Source: Desulfobacterales bacterium (lineage in GTDB: Bacteria; Desulfobacterota; Desulfobacteria; Desulfobacterales; JALSRD01). From it: DNA of 62,376 nt. This document shows, one piece after another, positions 1 through 8,634 of this stretch. The notes below the pieces were generated by a model that had not been told where the DNA came from, made no database searches, and saw only the letters and a list, made by a program, of their open reading frames with translations. The DNA lies in contig JALSRD010000039.1 in the NCBI GenBank assembly GCA_026984935.1, forward strand, positions 1 through 62,376. Reading direction: 5' to 3'. The number at the start of each line of letters is the position of its first letter. The first letter of the stretch is position 1. Both the position numbers and the translations under genes were made by a program.

Positions 1-38
1 TATCTCATGGTTGTCTATGGATGCAGCGCGATAATTTT

Positions 39-210
39 TAGCGTCATTGGTATGTTCGGAAACCTTCCCTTTTGACTTCAAAATTGTCTGCCCTGCGGGA
101 GCGCCGATTTTACCGCCTCTACTGTGTTGCAGGGCATTTGCGTCTGTATACGACAGCTGCATGCCCTGCGCCTTGTATAGGCGGCAAACGCGACGCTTGC
201 AAAATTCAGG
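39..210 (+). repeat. Structured intergenic repeat, copy A
   Basis: This stretch is a diverged copy, in opposite orientation, of the sequence at 7124-7327. Shared blocks include 'TATGTTCGGAAAC', 'GGGAGCGCCGATTTT', 'CCCTGCGCCTTG' and 'GCGGCAAACGCGACGCTTGC'. A hairpin arm pair is preserved: GCAGGGCA (129-136) with TGCCCTGC (162-169), and the other copy keeps the pairing although the loop differs. Short ORFs can be read through it but they are not conserved as protein between copies, so I treat it as non-coding. The rest of positions 1-297 holds no gene I can support. Confidence 0.7.
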
Positions 211-297
211 TCTTAAGCCGTCAAATTTCCTGCCCCGCCTTCCCGTGCGCCTATCCGCCAACAGCCATCAGTCGACTTTTTCCTCGATGGCAGGCCG

Positions 298-2952
298 CTA
301 GACCAACTGGTGCAGCCGGTTGAGCAGGTCGTCGAAATCGCCGCCGCTGAAGCAGTACCGCATTTCACGAAAATCTCTGCGCAGCGTGCGCACCGCGTCC
401 GCCACGTTTTGGCCTTTTAGAATCACATCGGCCATCAGCTGCGCCAGTTTGGCGAAATCCGTCTCGGCCATGCCGAAGCGCGTCATTTCCTGGGTGCCCA
501 TGCGCAGCGACCCGGAAGCCGTGAAGCCTTCTTCCTCGGGAGACGCCTGGTAGTTGAGGATGATGTTGTTCTCCTCCAGGCGGCGGGCAATTCCAGGCCC
601 CTTGGCATAGCCCACCTTCAGGATGACCTGGTGGGTTTCGGTGTATGAAACCGCCGGGTCCCCGGCCACCTCCAGGCCGCTGTCTTTCAGCGCGCGCGCA
701 AATGCCTTGGCGTTGGCGATCACCGCCGGCTGGTAGGCCTCCTTGAAGGTGTTCATCTCGTAGGCGGCGAGCAGCAGACCCAGCAGGGTGCCCAGGTGGT
801 GGTTGCTCAGGCTGCCGGGGAAAGCCCTGCGCTGAATGGCTTCCCACAGCGCGTAGCGCGCATCGTTTTCGGCAAAGTTCACACCGATGATCCCCCGCTG
901 GGTGCCGAAGTAAGTCTTGTGGGTCGAACCGGTCACGATGTCCGCGCCCTCGCTGAAGGGCTGCTGGAAATGGGGGCCCACCAGCCCCAGCACGTGCGCC
1001 ATGTCGTACATCAGGATGCACTCCGGTGCCAGGGCGTCGATCATCGCGCGCAGCTCTTTCACCGGTTCGCGGTGGATCATCATGCTCTTTCCCAAAATGA
1101 CCAGCTCGGGCCGGTGGATTTCGAACAGTTTACGTGTGGCCTCCACGTCGATCTTGTACGGGTTTTCCGCAAGCACCGGGAAGTTGACCACCGCGGGTTT
1201 CTCCCAGGCGGGATCGCGCACCACAAAGTCCCGCAGGGCGCCCATGGGCTGGGCGCTCAGGTGGCCGCCCCTGATGATGTGGTTGTTCATGACCTTGCGC
1301 ATGCGGCGCTGTTCGGATTTGCGGTCGGCGCGGTTTAAAAAGTCCACCATGGCGCTGAAAACCGCGGTGTTGGCCATCTGGCCGGAGATGACGCGCGCTT
1401 CAACTTCGCTGCACGCCAGGTACTGTTTCAGCTCGGCCACCAGGAGATTTTCGACCTCGCAAATAAAATCGGTGCCCTGGTAGTAGAAAATGTCGGCTTC
1501 CTTCAGCGCCTTAACCGGTTTGTGTTCGGCGTAACGGCCGGAAGGGTCCATGATCGACAGCATGCGCGCCAAAGCCGAGGGGGTCTGCTCCGACGGAATC
1601 AGGTTGATGCACTCCTGCTGGCGCCATTGGGTGTTGGCCGCGGCTTTCTCAGCCAGGCGGCGTGCGTCGGCCATCTTCTGTTCGGCGGCGCTGCGTACCG
1701 CACGGGCGCTGCGCAATTCGGTATGCAGAATCGGCCAGGCATAAGGCGGGGCTTCGTTTCGCAGGTGATAGGGCACGATCACGGCCCTGGCGCGTTTGCC
1801 CCGGATTTCGATTTCGATTTCATCGCCCTCCACCAGGGTGCTGTCGACCAGCGCCAGGGCAATGGCCCGCCGCCCCTTTTCTTCGCTGAGGCGTGTAAAC
1901 AGGCCGCTGCCCGCTGGCTTCCAATAGGGGACCATGGTGCCGCTGGTGACAAAGCCTGCATGACGGCCGTTTTGGAAAACCCTGTTTCCGGCGCGTGCGA
2001 TCCCGCGGTCGATCAGGGCCACCGGCTGGGTGATGCGCGCAAGGGCGTCCATTTTCGTGAAATTCCGGTCCAGGAACCGCCGGTAGGCGGCAAACTGGGC
2101 ACTCAACGGGCCTTTGCCCACAAAATCCTTTTTCAAGGGCGAGAAACTGACGGCGAAACGCGCCAGCTGGCAAGAGAAGATGGGAATGGGACGGCCCTCG
2201 GGGTCGGTGCCGAATTCATGGCCGTATAAAGGCAGCGCAGCCTCTAAACGCAGGGTGTCGCGGGCGCCCAGCCCCACCGGCTCGGCGCCCCCGGCCAGCA
2301 GCAGGTCCCAGATCATGAAGGCATCTTTATTTTCGATAAACAGCTCGAAGCAGATGGGCTCGCCGGTGTAGCCGGTACGTCCGACCTGCACTTTCGCACC
2401 GTTGATCTCGACGATTGCCAGGGCGTTGCGCATGGGCTCGGGAAGCCGGCCGCGGGTGATGATTTTAGAGAGGATCTCCTTGGAGAGCGGGCCCTGCAGG
2501 CTGAGCATGGCCAGTTCGCTGGTGCGGTCGGTAAGCTCGACACGGCCGAAGCGGGCGGTGAAATTCTGGAAATGCGCCCAGTCCTTCTCGCGGTTGGAGG
2601 CGTTGACCACCAACAGGAAGGCGTCTTCGACAAAACGGTACAGGTAGGCGTCATCGATGGCGCACCCGCTTTCATCGGGAATGATGGTGTACTGCGCTTC
2701 GCCCACTTCCAGGGCGGCGGCGTTGTTGCTCAAAACGTGCTGCAGAAAGTCCAGCGCGTTTTCGCCACGGATGGTGAACCGGCCCATGTGAGAGACATCG
2801 AACAGCCCCGCATTCCTGCGGGTTTCAAGATGCTCATGCACGATGCCCTGCGGGTACTGTATAGGCATGTGCCATCCACCGAATTCCACCATCTGGGCGC
2901 CCAGTTCTACATGTCGATCGTGAAAAATAGTCTGATGCAGTCTCTCTTCCAT
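298..2952 (-). CDS. gcvT/glyA: GcvT-GlyA fusion: aminomethyltransferase plus serine hydroxymethyltransferase
   Basis: The 884-aa protein has an N-terminal GcvT-like domain (about 1-430; 'GGWHMPIQY', 'GLFDVSHMGRF', 'RTGYTGEP', 'GLGARDTLRLE') and a C-terminal fold-type I PLP domain of the serine hydroxymethyltransferase family (about 460-884). The PLP lysine is K679 in 'GSTHKTYFGTQRG'. GcvT moves the methylene group of glycine-derived aminomethyl-lipoyl protein to tetrahydrofolate; SHMT interconverts glycine plus 5,10-methylene-THF and serine. Both use methylene-THF, so a fusion makes chemical sense. The start at 2952 follows an AAAGGGGGG ribosome site; a 45-codon upstream extension is low-complexity and rejected. 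Both halves are diverged from standard family members, so the exact activity of each is inferred. The gene is divergent from the hydroxypyruvate reductase. Confidence 0.85.
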   Translation of the reverse strand: MEERLHQTIFHDRHVELGAQMVEFGGWHMPIQYPQGIVHEHLETRRNAGLFDVSHMGRFTIRGENALDFLQHVLSNNAAALEVGEAQYTIIPDESGCAIDDAYLYRFVEDAFLLVVNASNREKDWAHFQNFTARFGRVELTDRTSELAMLSLQGPLSKEILSKIITRGRLPEPMRNALAIVEINGAKVQVGRTGYTGEPICFELFIENKDAFMIWDLLLAGGAEPVGLGARDTLRLEAALPLYGHEFGTDPEGRPIPIFSCQLARFAVSFSPLKKDFVGKGPLSAQFAAYRRFLDRNFTKMDALARITQPVALIDRGIARAGNRVFQNGRHAGFVTSGTMVPYWKPAGSGLFTRLSEEKGRRAIALALVDSTLVEGDEIEIEIRGKRARAVIVPYHLRNEAPPYAWPILHTELRSARAVRSAAEQKMADARRLAEKAAANTQWRQQECINLIPSEQTPSALARMLSIMDPSGRYAEHKPVKALKEADIFYYQGTDFICEVENLLVAELKQYLACSEVEARVISGQMANTAVFSAMVDFLNRADRKSEQRRMRKVMNNHIIRGGHLSAQPMGALRDFVVRDPAWEKPAVVNFPVLAENPYKIDVEATRKLFEIHRPELVILGKSMMIHREPVKELRAMIDALAPECILMYDMAHVLGLVGPHFQQPFSEGADIVTGSTHKTYFGTQRGIIGVNFAENDARYALWEAIQRRAFPGSLSNHHLGTLLGLLLAAYEMNTFKEAYQPAVIANAKAFARALKDSGLEVAGDPAVSYTETHQVILKVGYAKGPGIARRLEENNIILNYQASPEEEGFTASGSLRMGTQEMTRFGMAETDFAKLAQLMADVILKGQNVADAVRTLRRDFREMRYCFSGGDFDDLLNRLHQLV

Positions 2953-3117
2953 GGTTTTAGCCCCCCCTTTGATGCCGTGTGGCCGGCTGCGTGTGAAAAC
3001 CGGCGATGCACCGGAAAAAAGCCCCGGCGCGGCCGAATGATCTTGATTGCAGATACCACTTTTATGATGAAAAAGAAACAAAAACAATAAAAAATTTACG
3101 ATTACCTAAAGACTGGG

Positions 3118-3170
3118 ATTGAAATTTTCAATTTACCTATGATAGAGAGAATGTGGTGCAGGTACTGCAC
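3118..3170. promoter_or_regulatory. Two palindromes between divergent gcvT/glyA and hydroxypyruvate reductase
   Basis: Positions 3118-3132 read ATTGAAA-T-TTTCAAT and positions 3156-3170 read GTGCAG-GTA-CTGCAC; both are perfect inverted repeats in the divergent intergenic region. Either could be a repressor or activator operator controlling one or both genes. No clearly spaced sigma70 pair is convincing here. The regulator is unknown. Confidence 0.35.
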
Positions 3171-3244
3171 GCTGCAAGCGGCGCGAAAGGCCGCGCAGCA
3201 TCTTGGCCGCCAGACGGCATTGACACCATCAGGGAGGAGAGACG

Positions 3245-4402
3245 ATGAACACACAGGCATGGACCATACACAACCCTTCGGGAAGCCGGCGTGTGGTGGT
3301 GACCAAGGAACTTCCCGGCCAACGCTGGCTGGAAATTCTGATTGCGGCCGACTGCCGGGTGGAGGTCAGTCCTTCGACAGACATCCTGGGTACGGACGAA
3401 ATTGCAGCCGCCATTGGCACGCGCTGTGAAGGCGCCATCGGCCAGCTGACCGAAGCATGGAAAGAGGCGCTTTTCAGCGCTCTTGCCGTCGCTGGCGGCC
3501 GGGCCTACAGCAACTATGCGGTGGGCTTCAACAACATCGATCTGGATGCTGCCACGCGGCACGGCATTCCGGTGGGCAACACCCCCGGCGTGTTGACCGA
3601 AACCACAGCCGAAATGGCCGTGGCCCTGACTTTCGCAGCCGCACGCCGTGTGGTTGAAGCCGATCGCTTTTTGCGTCAGGGCCGATACAAAGGCTGGTTG
3701 CCGACGCTCTTTATCGGCGAAATGCTGCAGGGCAAGACCATAGGCATCATCGGCGCCGGGCGCATCGGATACGCCTATGCGCGCATGATGGTAGAGGGCC
3801 ATAAGATGAATGTCATCTACTACGATATTCATCCCAATCCAGTGCTGGAGGATTTTGTCGCCGCCTACGGCCGCTTTTTGGAATCCCGGGGCGAGACGCC
3901 TGTTGCCTGCCGGCGCGCCCGGGATGTGGCCGAAGTCCTGCAGACGGCGGATGCCGTCAGTCTGCACGTGGTGCTGGATGAAAGCACGCACCACCTGATC
4001 AACGCCGACAGCCTGGCGCTGATGAAGCCGCAGGCCATTCTGGTGAACGCCAGTCGGGGGCCCGTCATCGACGAGGCGGCGTTGGTGGATCACTGCCGCA
4101 AAAACCCCGACTTCCGGGTGGGGCTGGACGTGTTTGAAAACGAACCGCAACTGGCGCCCGGCCTGGAAGAACTGCCCAATGCGGTGGTCGTACCGCACAT
4201 CGCATCGGCCTCCACCTGGTCGCGGCAGGGAATGGCGATCCTGGCGGCCAGCAACGTGGCCGCCATGCTGATGGGATACCCGGCCTGGAACCGGCCGGAC
4301 ATCTCCGCCTTCCTGGGAGACGCGCCGCCCAAAGCGGCCCCCAGTATTCTGAATGCCGAGGCGCTGGGCGTGCCGCTGTACACCAACGGAGGGGCGGAGT
4401 AG
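3245..4402 (+). CDS. Hydroxypyruvate reductase (D-2-hydroxyacid dehydrogenase, plant HPR1-like)
   Basis: The 385-aa protein belongs to the NAD(P)-dependent D-isomer 2-hydroxyacid dehydrogenases. The Rossmann motif is 'GIIGAGRIG', and the catalytic Arg, Glu and His lie in 'NASRGPVIDE', 'DVFENEP' and 'VPHIASAS'. The opening 'SRRVVVTKELPGQRWLEIL' and the length resemble the plant peroxisomal hydroxypyruvate reductase group more than SerA or short bacterial GhrA, from memory of the families. The expected reaction is hydroxypyruvate to D-glycerate (and glyoxylate to glycolate). The start has a GGGAGGAGAG ribosome site. Its neighbours (SHMT, aminotransferase, folD) fit a serine-to-glycerate route. 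Confidence 0.8.
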   Translation: MNTQAWTIHNPSGSRRVVVTKELPGQRWLEILIAADCRVEVSPSTDILGTDEIAAAIGTRCEGAIGQLTEAWKEALFSALAVAGGRAYSNYAVGFNNIDLDAATRHGIPVGNTPGVLTETTAEMAVALTFAAARRVVEADRFLRQGRYKGWLPTLFIGEMLQGKTIGIIGAGRIGYAYARMMVEGHKMNVIYYDIHPNPVLEDFVAAYGRFLESRGETPVACRRARDVAEVLQTADAVSLHVVLDESTHHLINADSLALMKPQAILVNASRGPVIDEAALVDHCRKNPDFRVGLDVFENEPQLAPGLEELPNAVVVPHIASASTWSRQGMAILAASNVAAMLMGYPAWNRPDISAFLGDAPPKAAPSILNAEALGVPLYTNGGAE

Positions 4403-4730
4403 TTGGGCTGCTTGGGTTCATTTGGTTATTAAGTTATTGAGTTCTTGGGTTATTTGAGTAATGTTGGTAGCAGTCGGTTGGCGGAAAGAATAGCGGAGTG
4501 GGGGGATTGATTGGTTAAAGAACTGCATGTTGACATAGAATTCCCTGAACCCAATAAACCAAACAAACTCAACAAACCCTATTGACCGTTAGCGCTCGTG
4601 ACGTCCGAGCCGTGCGAGCAGTTATTTTCACTGCCGTCAAAGTTTTCCTTGCAGGAGGATCACCACTAGCCCTCCGCACTCCCGAAACCCAGTAAACCCG
4701 AAGAATCCAACAAACCTCAAAGGAGCTACC
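4403..4730. other. Intergenic region with AACCCAATAAACC-type tracts
   Basis: This 328-bp gap holds no plausible gene. It begins with TTGGGTT/TTGGTTATT-rich sequence (about 4412-4457) and later carries near-complementary 'GAACCCAATAAACC' (about 4548-4580) and 'AACCCAGTAAACCC' (about 4687-4720) tracts, so the ends could pair. Related tracts occur at about 35660-35690, 35812-35828 and 48660-48712. An AAAGGAG ribosome site for the next gene closes the region. Confidence 0.5.
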
Positions 4731-5927
4731 ATGAAAATCGCAGAGCGCATCGAGAACCTGGGAACCGAAACCGCTTTTGCCGTGTCCGCCGAAGCGAACG
4801 CTTTTGCGGCCCGGGGCCACCGGGTTTATCCATTTCACCTGGGCGACATGAATCTGCCGACACCGGCAAACGTGGTCGAAGCGGCATTTAAGGCCATCCG
4901 CGACGGCAAGACCGGGTACTGCCCCAATTACGGCATTCCGCAGCTGCGCGAAGCGCTGGCCGCTGACATCAGCGCTTCCCACAAGATGGACTGCCGCATG
5001 GAAAACGTGGCCATTCAGCCGGGCGGCAAGCCGGTGATCAACAAGTTTCTGCTGGCTTTGATGAACCCCGGCGACGAGGTTTTGTATCCCAACCCCGGCT
5101 ATCCCATTTATGAATCTTTGATCGAATTTTACGGCGGCCGGGCCGTACCGTACGGCTTTGTCGAAGGTGACGGCAATTTTGAGCTGGATCTGGCAGCCAT
5201 CGAAGACAAGATCACCAGGCGTACCCGGCTGCTGGTGTTAAACGACCTGCAGAATCCCACCGGTGCTGAGTGCAAGCCGGCTGAATTCGAAAAGCTGGCC
5301 GAACTGGTGGAAAAGCACGACCTGTACGTGCTGTGCGACGAGGCCTACTTCGATATCCGTTACACCGGCGCCAGCGCTTCTTTTGCCGCACTGCCCAAAA
5401 TGGCCGAGCGCTGTGTGATGCTGTACACCTTCTCCAAAAAATTCGCCATGACCGGCTGGCGTCTCGGGGCGGCCATCGGCCCCAGGGATGTCATCGACAT
5501 CATCGCCAAGCTGGCGGTCAACGATGAATCCTGCTCCAACCACTTCATCCAGTATGCAGCCATCGAAGGGCTCACCGGCGACCCGGGTCCGGCCAAAAAG
5601 ATTCTCGCGACCCTCAAAGAGCGGCGCGATGTGGCCGTGGATATCTTAAACAGCATCGAGGGGGTGACATGTTTTCGGCCCGATGCGACCTTTTATCTGT
5701 TTCCCAACATCACGCAGGCCATGCGCAACAAGGGGTTTGACGACTACGACACGGCACGCCTGGAAATTTTGCACAACACCGGTGTTTCGGTCTGTACGCG
5801 GCTGCACTTCGGCCGTGCACTTCCCGGAGAAACCGATTTTTACATCCGCCTGGCATACTCCGGCATCGATACCGACGATATCCGGGAGGGCCTGGGCAGG
5901 CTGAAGGAATTTCTGGAGGATTTCTAG
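4731..5927 (+). CDS. Class I/II PLP aminotransferase
   Basis: The 398-aa fold-type I aminotransferase has the PLP lysine in 'YTFSKKFAMTGWRLG', the Asp-Tyr pair in 'LCDEAYFD', the Asn in 'NDLQNPTGA' and a C-terminal substrate-carboxylate Arg in 'FYIRLAYSG'. It looks like an aspartate/alanine-type aminotransferase; substrate cannot be read from sequence. Between hydroxypyruvate reductase and folD, a serine- or glycine-linked transamination (for example serine to hydroxypyruvate) is an attractive guess. The start follows AAAGGAGCTACC. Confidence 0.8.
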   Translation: MKIAERIENLGTETAFAVSAEANAFAARGHRVYPFHLGDMNLPTPANVVEAAFKAIRDGKTGYCPNYGIPQLREALAADISASHKMDCRMENVAIQPGGKPVINKFLLALMNPGDEVLYPNPGYPIYESLIEFYGGRAVPYGFVEGDGNFELDLAAIEDKITRRTRLLVLNDLQNPTGAECKPAEFEKLAELVEKHDLYVLCDEAYFDIRYTGASASFAALPKMAERCVMLYTFSKKFAMTGWRLGAAIGPRDVIDIIAKLAVNDESCSNHFIQYAAIEGLTGDPGPAKKILATLKERRDVAVDILNSIEGVTCFRPDATFYLFPNITQAMRNKGFDDYDTARLEILHNTGVSVCTRLHFGRALPGETDFYIRLAYSGIDTDDIREGLGRLKEFLEDF

Positions 5928-5942
5928 ATGGGTTGGTGCCGG

Positions 5943-5998
5943 CTGCCGACGGCAGATTGGCGACGACTCTTGACATGCAGCCGGGATTGACATAAGAA
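5943..5998 (+). promoter_or_regulatory. Putative folD promoter with adjacent palindrome
   Basis: TTGACA (5970-5975) and TAAGAA (5993-5998) are separated by 17 bp, a good sigma70-type -35 with a moderate -10. A perfect palindrome CTGCCG-A-CGGCAG (5943-5955) lies upstream and could be an operator or the terminator stem of the preceding gene. Confidence 0.45.
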
Positions 5999-6116
5999 TC
6001 GGGCGGATTTGCCATGGACGGACCTGCCGGGCGGGCGTGTGTTGCCGCCGCGCCAACGATACACCGCCATCGGCTGGATTTGGGGTAACCGCCACCATTT
6101 GCGAAAGGAGAGCAGC

Positions 6117-7025
6117 ATGTCAGCAAAACTCATCAAGGGAACGGAGATCCGGGAGCAGATCCTGGAGGAAATCACAGCCGAAGTCGCCGAAATCAAGGAA
6201 AAGTACGGGAAAGTCCCGGGCTTGGTCACCATCCTGGTGGGCGAGAATCCGGCCTCCATCTCCTATGTCACCCTGAAGATCAAAACCGCGCACCGCGTCG
6301 GCTTCAACGAGATCCAGGATACTCAGCCGGTGGACATCTCCGAGGCGGACCTGCTGGCACTGATCGACAAGTACAACCGGGACGAGACGATCAACGGCAT
6401 TTTGGTCCAGCTGCCTTTGCCCAAACACATTGACGAGAAGAAGGTGCTGAACGCCATTGATCCGGACAAGGATGTGGACGGATTCCATCCGGTGAACGTC
6501 GGCCGCCTGATGATCGGCGGTGACGAAGTCAAGTTCCCGCCATGTACACCGGCGGGTATTCAGGAGATGATCGTACGCGCCGGTGTAGAGACCAGCGGCG
6601 CCGAAGTGGTGGTCGTGGGACGCTCCAACATTGTCGGCAAGCCCATCGCCAATATGATGCTGCAAAAGGGGCCGGGTGCCAACGGGACGGTGACCGTGGT
6701 GCACACGCGCACGCGGGACATGGCGGCGCACTGCAAACGGGCGGATATCCTGATCGTGGCCGCGGGTGTGCCCGGCCTGGTCAAGCCTGAATGGATCAAG
6801 CCCGGCGCATGTGTTATCGACGTGGGGGTCAATCGGGTGGGCGAAAAGATCAGTGAAAAAACCGGCAAAAAAATCGCCATCCTCAAGGGGGACGTGGATT
6901 TTGACGCCGCCAAGGAAATTGCCGGCTACATTACACCGGTTCCCGGTGGTGTGGGGCCCATGACGATCACCATGCTGATGAAAAATACGCTGAAATCCCT
7001 CAAGTTCCAGCTGGGCTTGATGTAA
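6117..7025 (+). CDS. folD: Bifunctional methylene-THF dehydrogenase/methenyl-THF cyclohydrolase
   Basis: The 302-aa FolD converts 5,10-methylene-THF to 10-formyl-THF through methenyl-THF in the cytosol. Family signatures are visible: 'YVTLKIKTAHRVGF' with the catalytic Lys, 'GILVQLPLPKHI', 'DKDVDGFHPVN', 'PCTPAGI', 'VVGRSNIVGKP' and 'GGVGPMTITML'. The ATG at 6117 follows a strong AAAGGAG; an upstream TTG extension has no family similarity. It supplies or drains the methylene-THF used by the GcvT-SHMT fusion in the same cluster. Confidence 0.95.
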   Translation: MSAKLIKGTEIREQILEEITAEVAEIKEKYGKVPGLVTILVGENPASISYVTLKIKTAHRVGFNEIQDTQPVDISEADLLALIDKYNRDETINGILVQLPLPKHIDEKKVLNAIDPDKDVDGFHPVNVGRLMIGGDEVKFPPCTPAGIQEMIVRAGVETSGAEVVVVGRSNIVGKPIANMMLQKGPGANGTVTVVHTRTRDMAAHCKRADILIVAAGVPGLVKPEWIKPGACVIDVGVNRVGEKISEKTGKKIAILKGDVDFDAAKEIAGYITPVPGGVGPMTITMLMKNTLKSLKFQLGLM

Positions 7026-7047
7026 AAAAGGACCGTCGGCCCTTTGC

Positions 7048-7097
7048 GCCGCACCGGACCACGCATGGATGCGGCGGTGGTGCGGCCGGGCCGGTTT
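7048..7097 (+). terminator. Hairpin after folD
   Basis: GCCGCACC (7048-7055) pairs with GGTGCGGC (7079-7086), with a TTTT run at 7094-7097. The stem is strong but the T-run is offset and short, so efficiency is uncertain. Confidence 0.4.
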
Positions 7098-7123
7098 TCC
7101 TGCTGAATCGACGGTGTTGCAAC

Positions 7124-7327
7124 TCGGATTTGGCAAGCGTCGCGTTTGCCGCAGATCCAAGGCGCAGGGCCTGCGGCTGTGTGTGCTGCCGCAAGTGCCC
7201 TGCCAAGTGGTAAATGCGGCAAAATCGGCGCTCCCGGCTTGTCGGGGCGCAGCTGAAAGCAAAGTCTGAAGGGCGTACAATTTTTTAAAATAAAAACGGA
7301 AAGTTTCCGAACATACCCCCGACGCTA
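7124..7327 (-). repeat. Structured intergenic repeat, copy B
   Basis: Reverse complement of the element at 39-210, roughly 60-70% matching by eye with several long identical blocks. The hairpin arms GCAGGGC (7164-7170) and GCCCTGC (7197-7203) are kept, and this copy has an extra inner pair (CTGCGGC with GCTGCCGCA region) not seen in copy A. No gene is supported between folD and the M23 peptidase apart from this element. Confidence 0.7.
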
Positions 7328-7330
7328 ACA

Positions 7331-7392
7331 AATATCGATATTCATTTATAGACAGCAATGAGGTAACATTATATAACTATTACAAAGTTATA
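7331..7392. promoter_or_regulatory. AT-rich palindromes upstream of M23 peptidase
   Basis: AATATCGATATT (7331-7342) is a perfect 12-bp palindrome, and TATAACT (7372-7378) is repeated inverted as AGTTATA (7386-7392) seven bases on. The segment is strikingly AT-rich for this GC-rich window and probably contains the promoter of the peptidase-secA pair. No regulator can be named. Confidence 0.35.
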
Positions 7393-7415
7393 AGTTTAAA
7401 AAATGTCTGCGCAAG

Positions 7416-8372
7416 ATGCAGATAAATGCTGCCATGCCCAAAAGAATCTCCTTTCTGGTTGTCAATCACGGTGAGTCGACCGTAAAGCGCTTCAGCGTCT
7501 ACAGTTCGCTGATCTACCTGCTGCTGCTTTGCGTGGTGCTGGCCGGGCTCTGCATGGGCGTGATGATTTACGACTACCTGCATTTGCAAAAGAGCAGGGG
7601 CTATGCCCGCCGCCTGGAGCAGAAGGTTGCATCCCAGGCCGGCATGCTGGCCGACCGACAGCAGAAGATCGAAGATCTCGAGGCCGGTGTGCTGGATTTG
7701 AAAAGCAGAATTCTGGCGCTGGGCGATCTGGAAGAACAGATCCGCCGGATCGCGCGTGAGGGACACGGGACCAAGGGGGAAAGCGCATCCGGCGGGGCTT
7801 TCGGAATCGGCGGCGCCATGCCCGAAGATATTGCGCCGTGGAAACAGAAATCGCGCGATGAGCGGGACATGATCGCCCGGATTCGCGGACAGGTCCGGCT
7901 CCTGACCTCGACTTCCGAAAGCCAGAGAGCCAGTCTCGCAACCCTGCTCGGCTATTTAAACAGTCAGAAAAAACTCTTTGACTGCACGCCTTCGATCTGC
8001 CCGGCCCATGGCCGTATTACCTCGCGTTTCGGATACCGCAAATCACCTTTCGGCGGGCGCCGTGAGATTCACAAGGGAATCGATATCGGGGCTCCCGCCG
8101 GTACGCCCATCATGGCCGCCGCCGATGGCGTGGTGATTTTTGTGGGTCGCAAAAGCAGTTTTGGCCGCACCATCATCCTCGATCACGGCCGGGGCCTGAC
8201 GACTCGCTATGCCCATTGCAGCAAGATCTTGAAAAAAATTGGTCAGCGGGTTAAGAAGGGCGACATCATCGCCCGCATGGGGAGCACCGGACGCAGCACC
8301 GGACCGCATCTGCACTATGAGGTGCGTGTCAACGGCATGGCGATGGACCCTTCGAAGTTCATCCTCAACTGA
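7416..8372 (+). CDS. M23 family metallopeptidase with membrane anchor and coiled coil
   Basis: The 318-aa protein has a short cytoplasmic N-terminus, one transmembrane helix (about 28-52), a coiled-coil segment (about 62-120) and a C-terminal LytM/M23 domain. Zinc-site motifs are present: 'HKGIDIGAPAGTP' (HxxxD) and 'GPHLHYEV' (HxH). It should be a periplasmic murein endopeptidase or an activator of amidases. No good ribosome site marks the start; the ATG at 7434 (MPKRISFLVV) is an equally likely start. An M23 gene directly before secA is a common deltaproteobacterial arrangement, from general knowledge. Confidence 0.85.
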   Translation: MQINAAMPKRISFLVVNHGESTVKRFSVYSSLIYLLLLCVVLAGLCMGVMIYDYLHLQKSRGYARRLEQKVASQAGMLADRQQKIEDLEAGVLDLKSRILALGDLEEQIRRIAREGHGTKGESASGGAFGIGGAMPEDIAPWKQKSRDERDMIARIRGQVRLLTSTSESQRASLATLLGYLNSQKKLFDCTPSICPAHGRITSRFGYRKSPFGGRREIHKGIDIGAPAGTPIMAAADGVVIFVGRKSSFGRTIILDHGRGLTTRYAHCSKILKKIGQRVKKGDIIARMGSTGRSTGPHLHYEVRVNGMAMDPSKFILN

Positions 8373-8544
8373 ACACCTTTTACGGTCCCTGCACGTAAAA
8401 CGCTTGCCTCCACGCGTGCGGATGGTTACATTTTCCATCAACAAGCCTTGTTTTCAGCGGATTTTTCTGGTTTAATGCGGCCAAATGGCCGATATTATCT
8501 GTTGTGCCGGTCTGGAGTCCGGCCACTGGCTGCCCGCAAAACGG

Positions 8545-8560
8545 CCCGGCTTCGGCCGGG
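8545..8560 (+). other. UUCG-tetraloop hairpin upstream of secA
   Basis: CCCGGC-TTCG-GCCGGG is a perfect six-pair stem closed by a TTCG loop, about 75 bp before secA in the 262-bp gap. There is no adjacent T-run, so it may be an RNA-stability or leader element, or a weak terminator of the peptidase gene. Confidence 0.4.
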
Positions 8561-8634
8561 TGCCCGCGTTTGTCTCGTTTTTCAAACGTCACGGGAGGCA
8601 GCCGGATCTTTTTTGAAAAGGAGCGCGGGCCGTA

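Noticed and set aside
2953-3117. Glycine riboswitch upstream of gcvT/glyA
   Set aside because: The aptamer signatures I know for glycine riboswitches are not present in the leader; only a short GC hairpin is visible.
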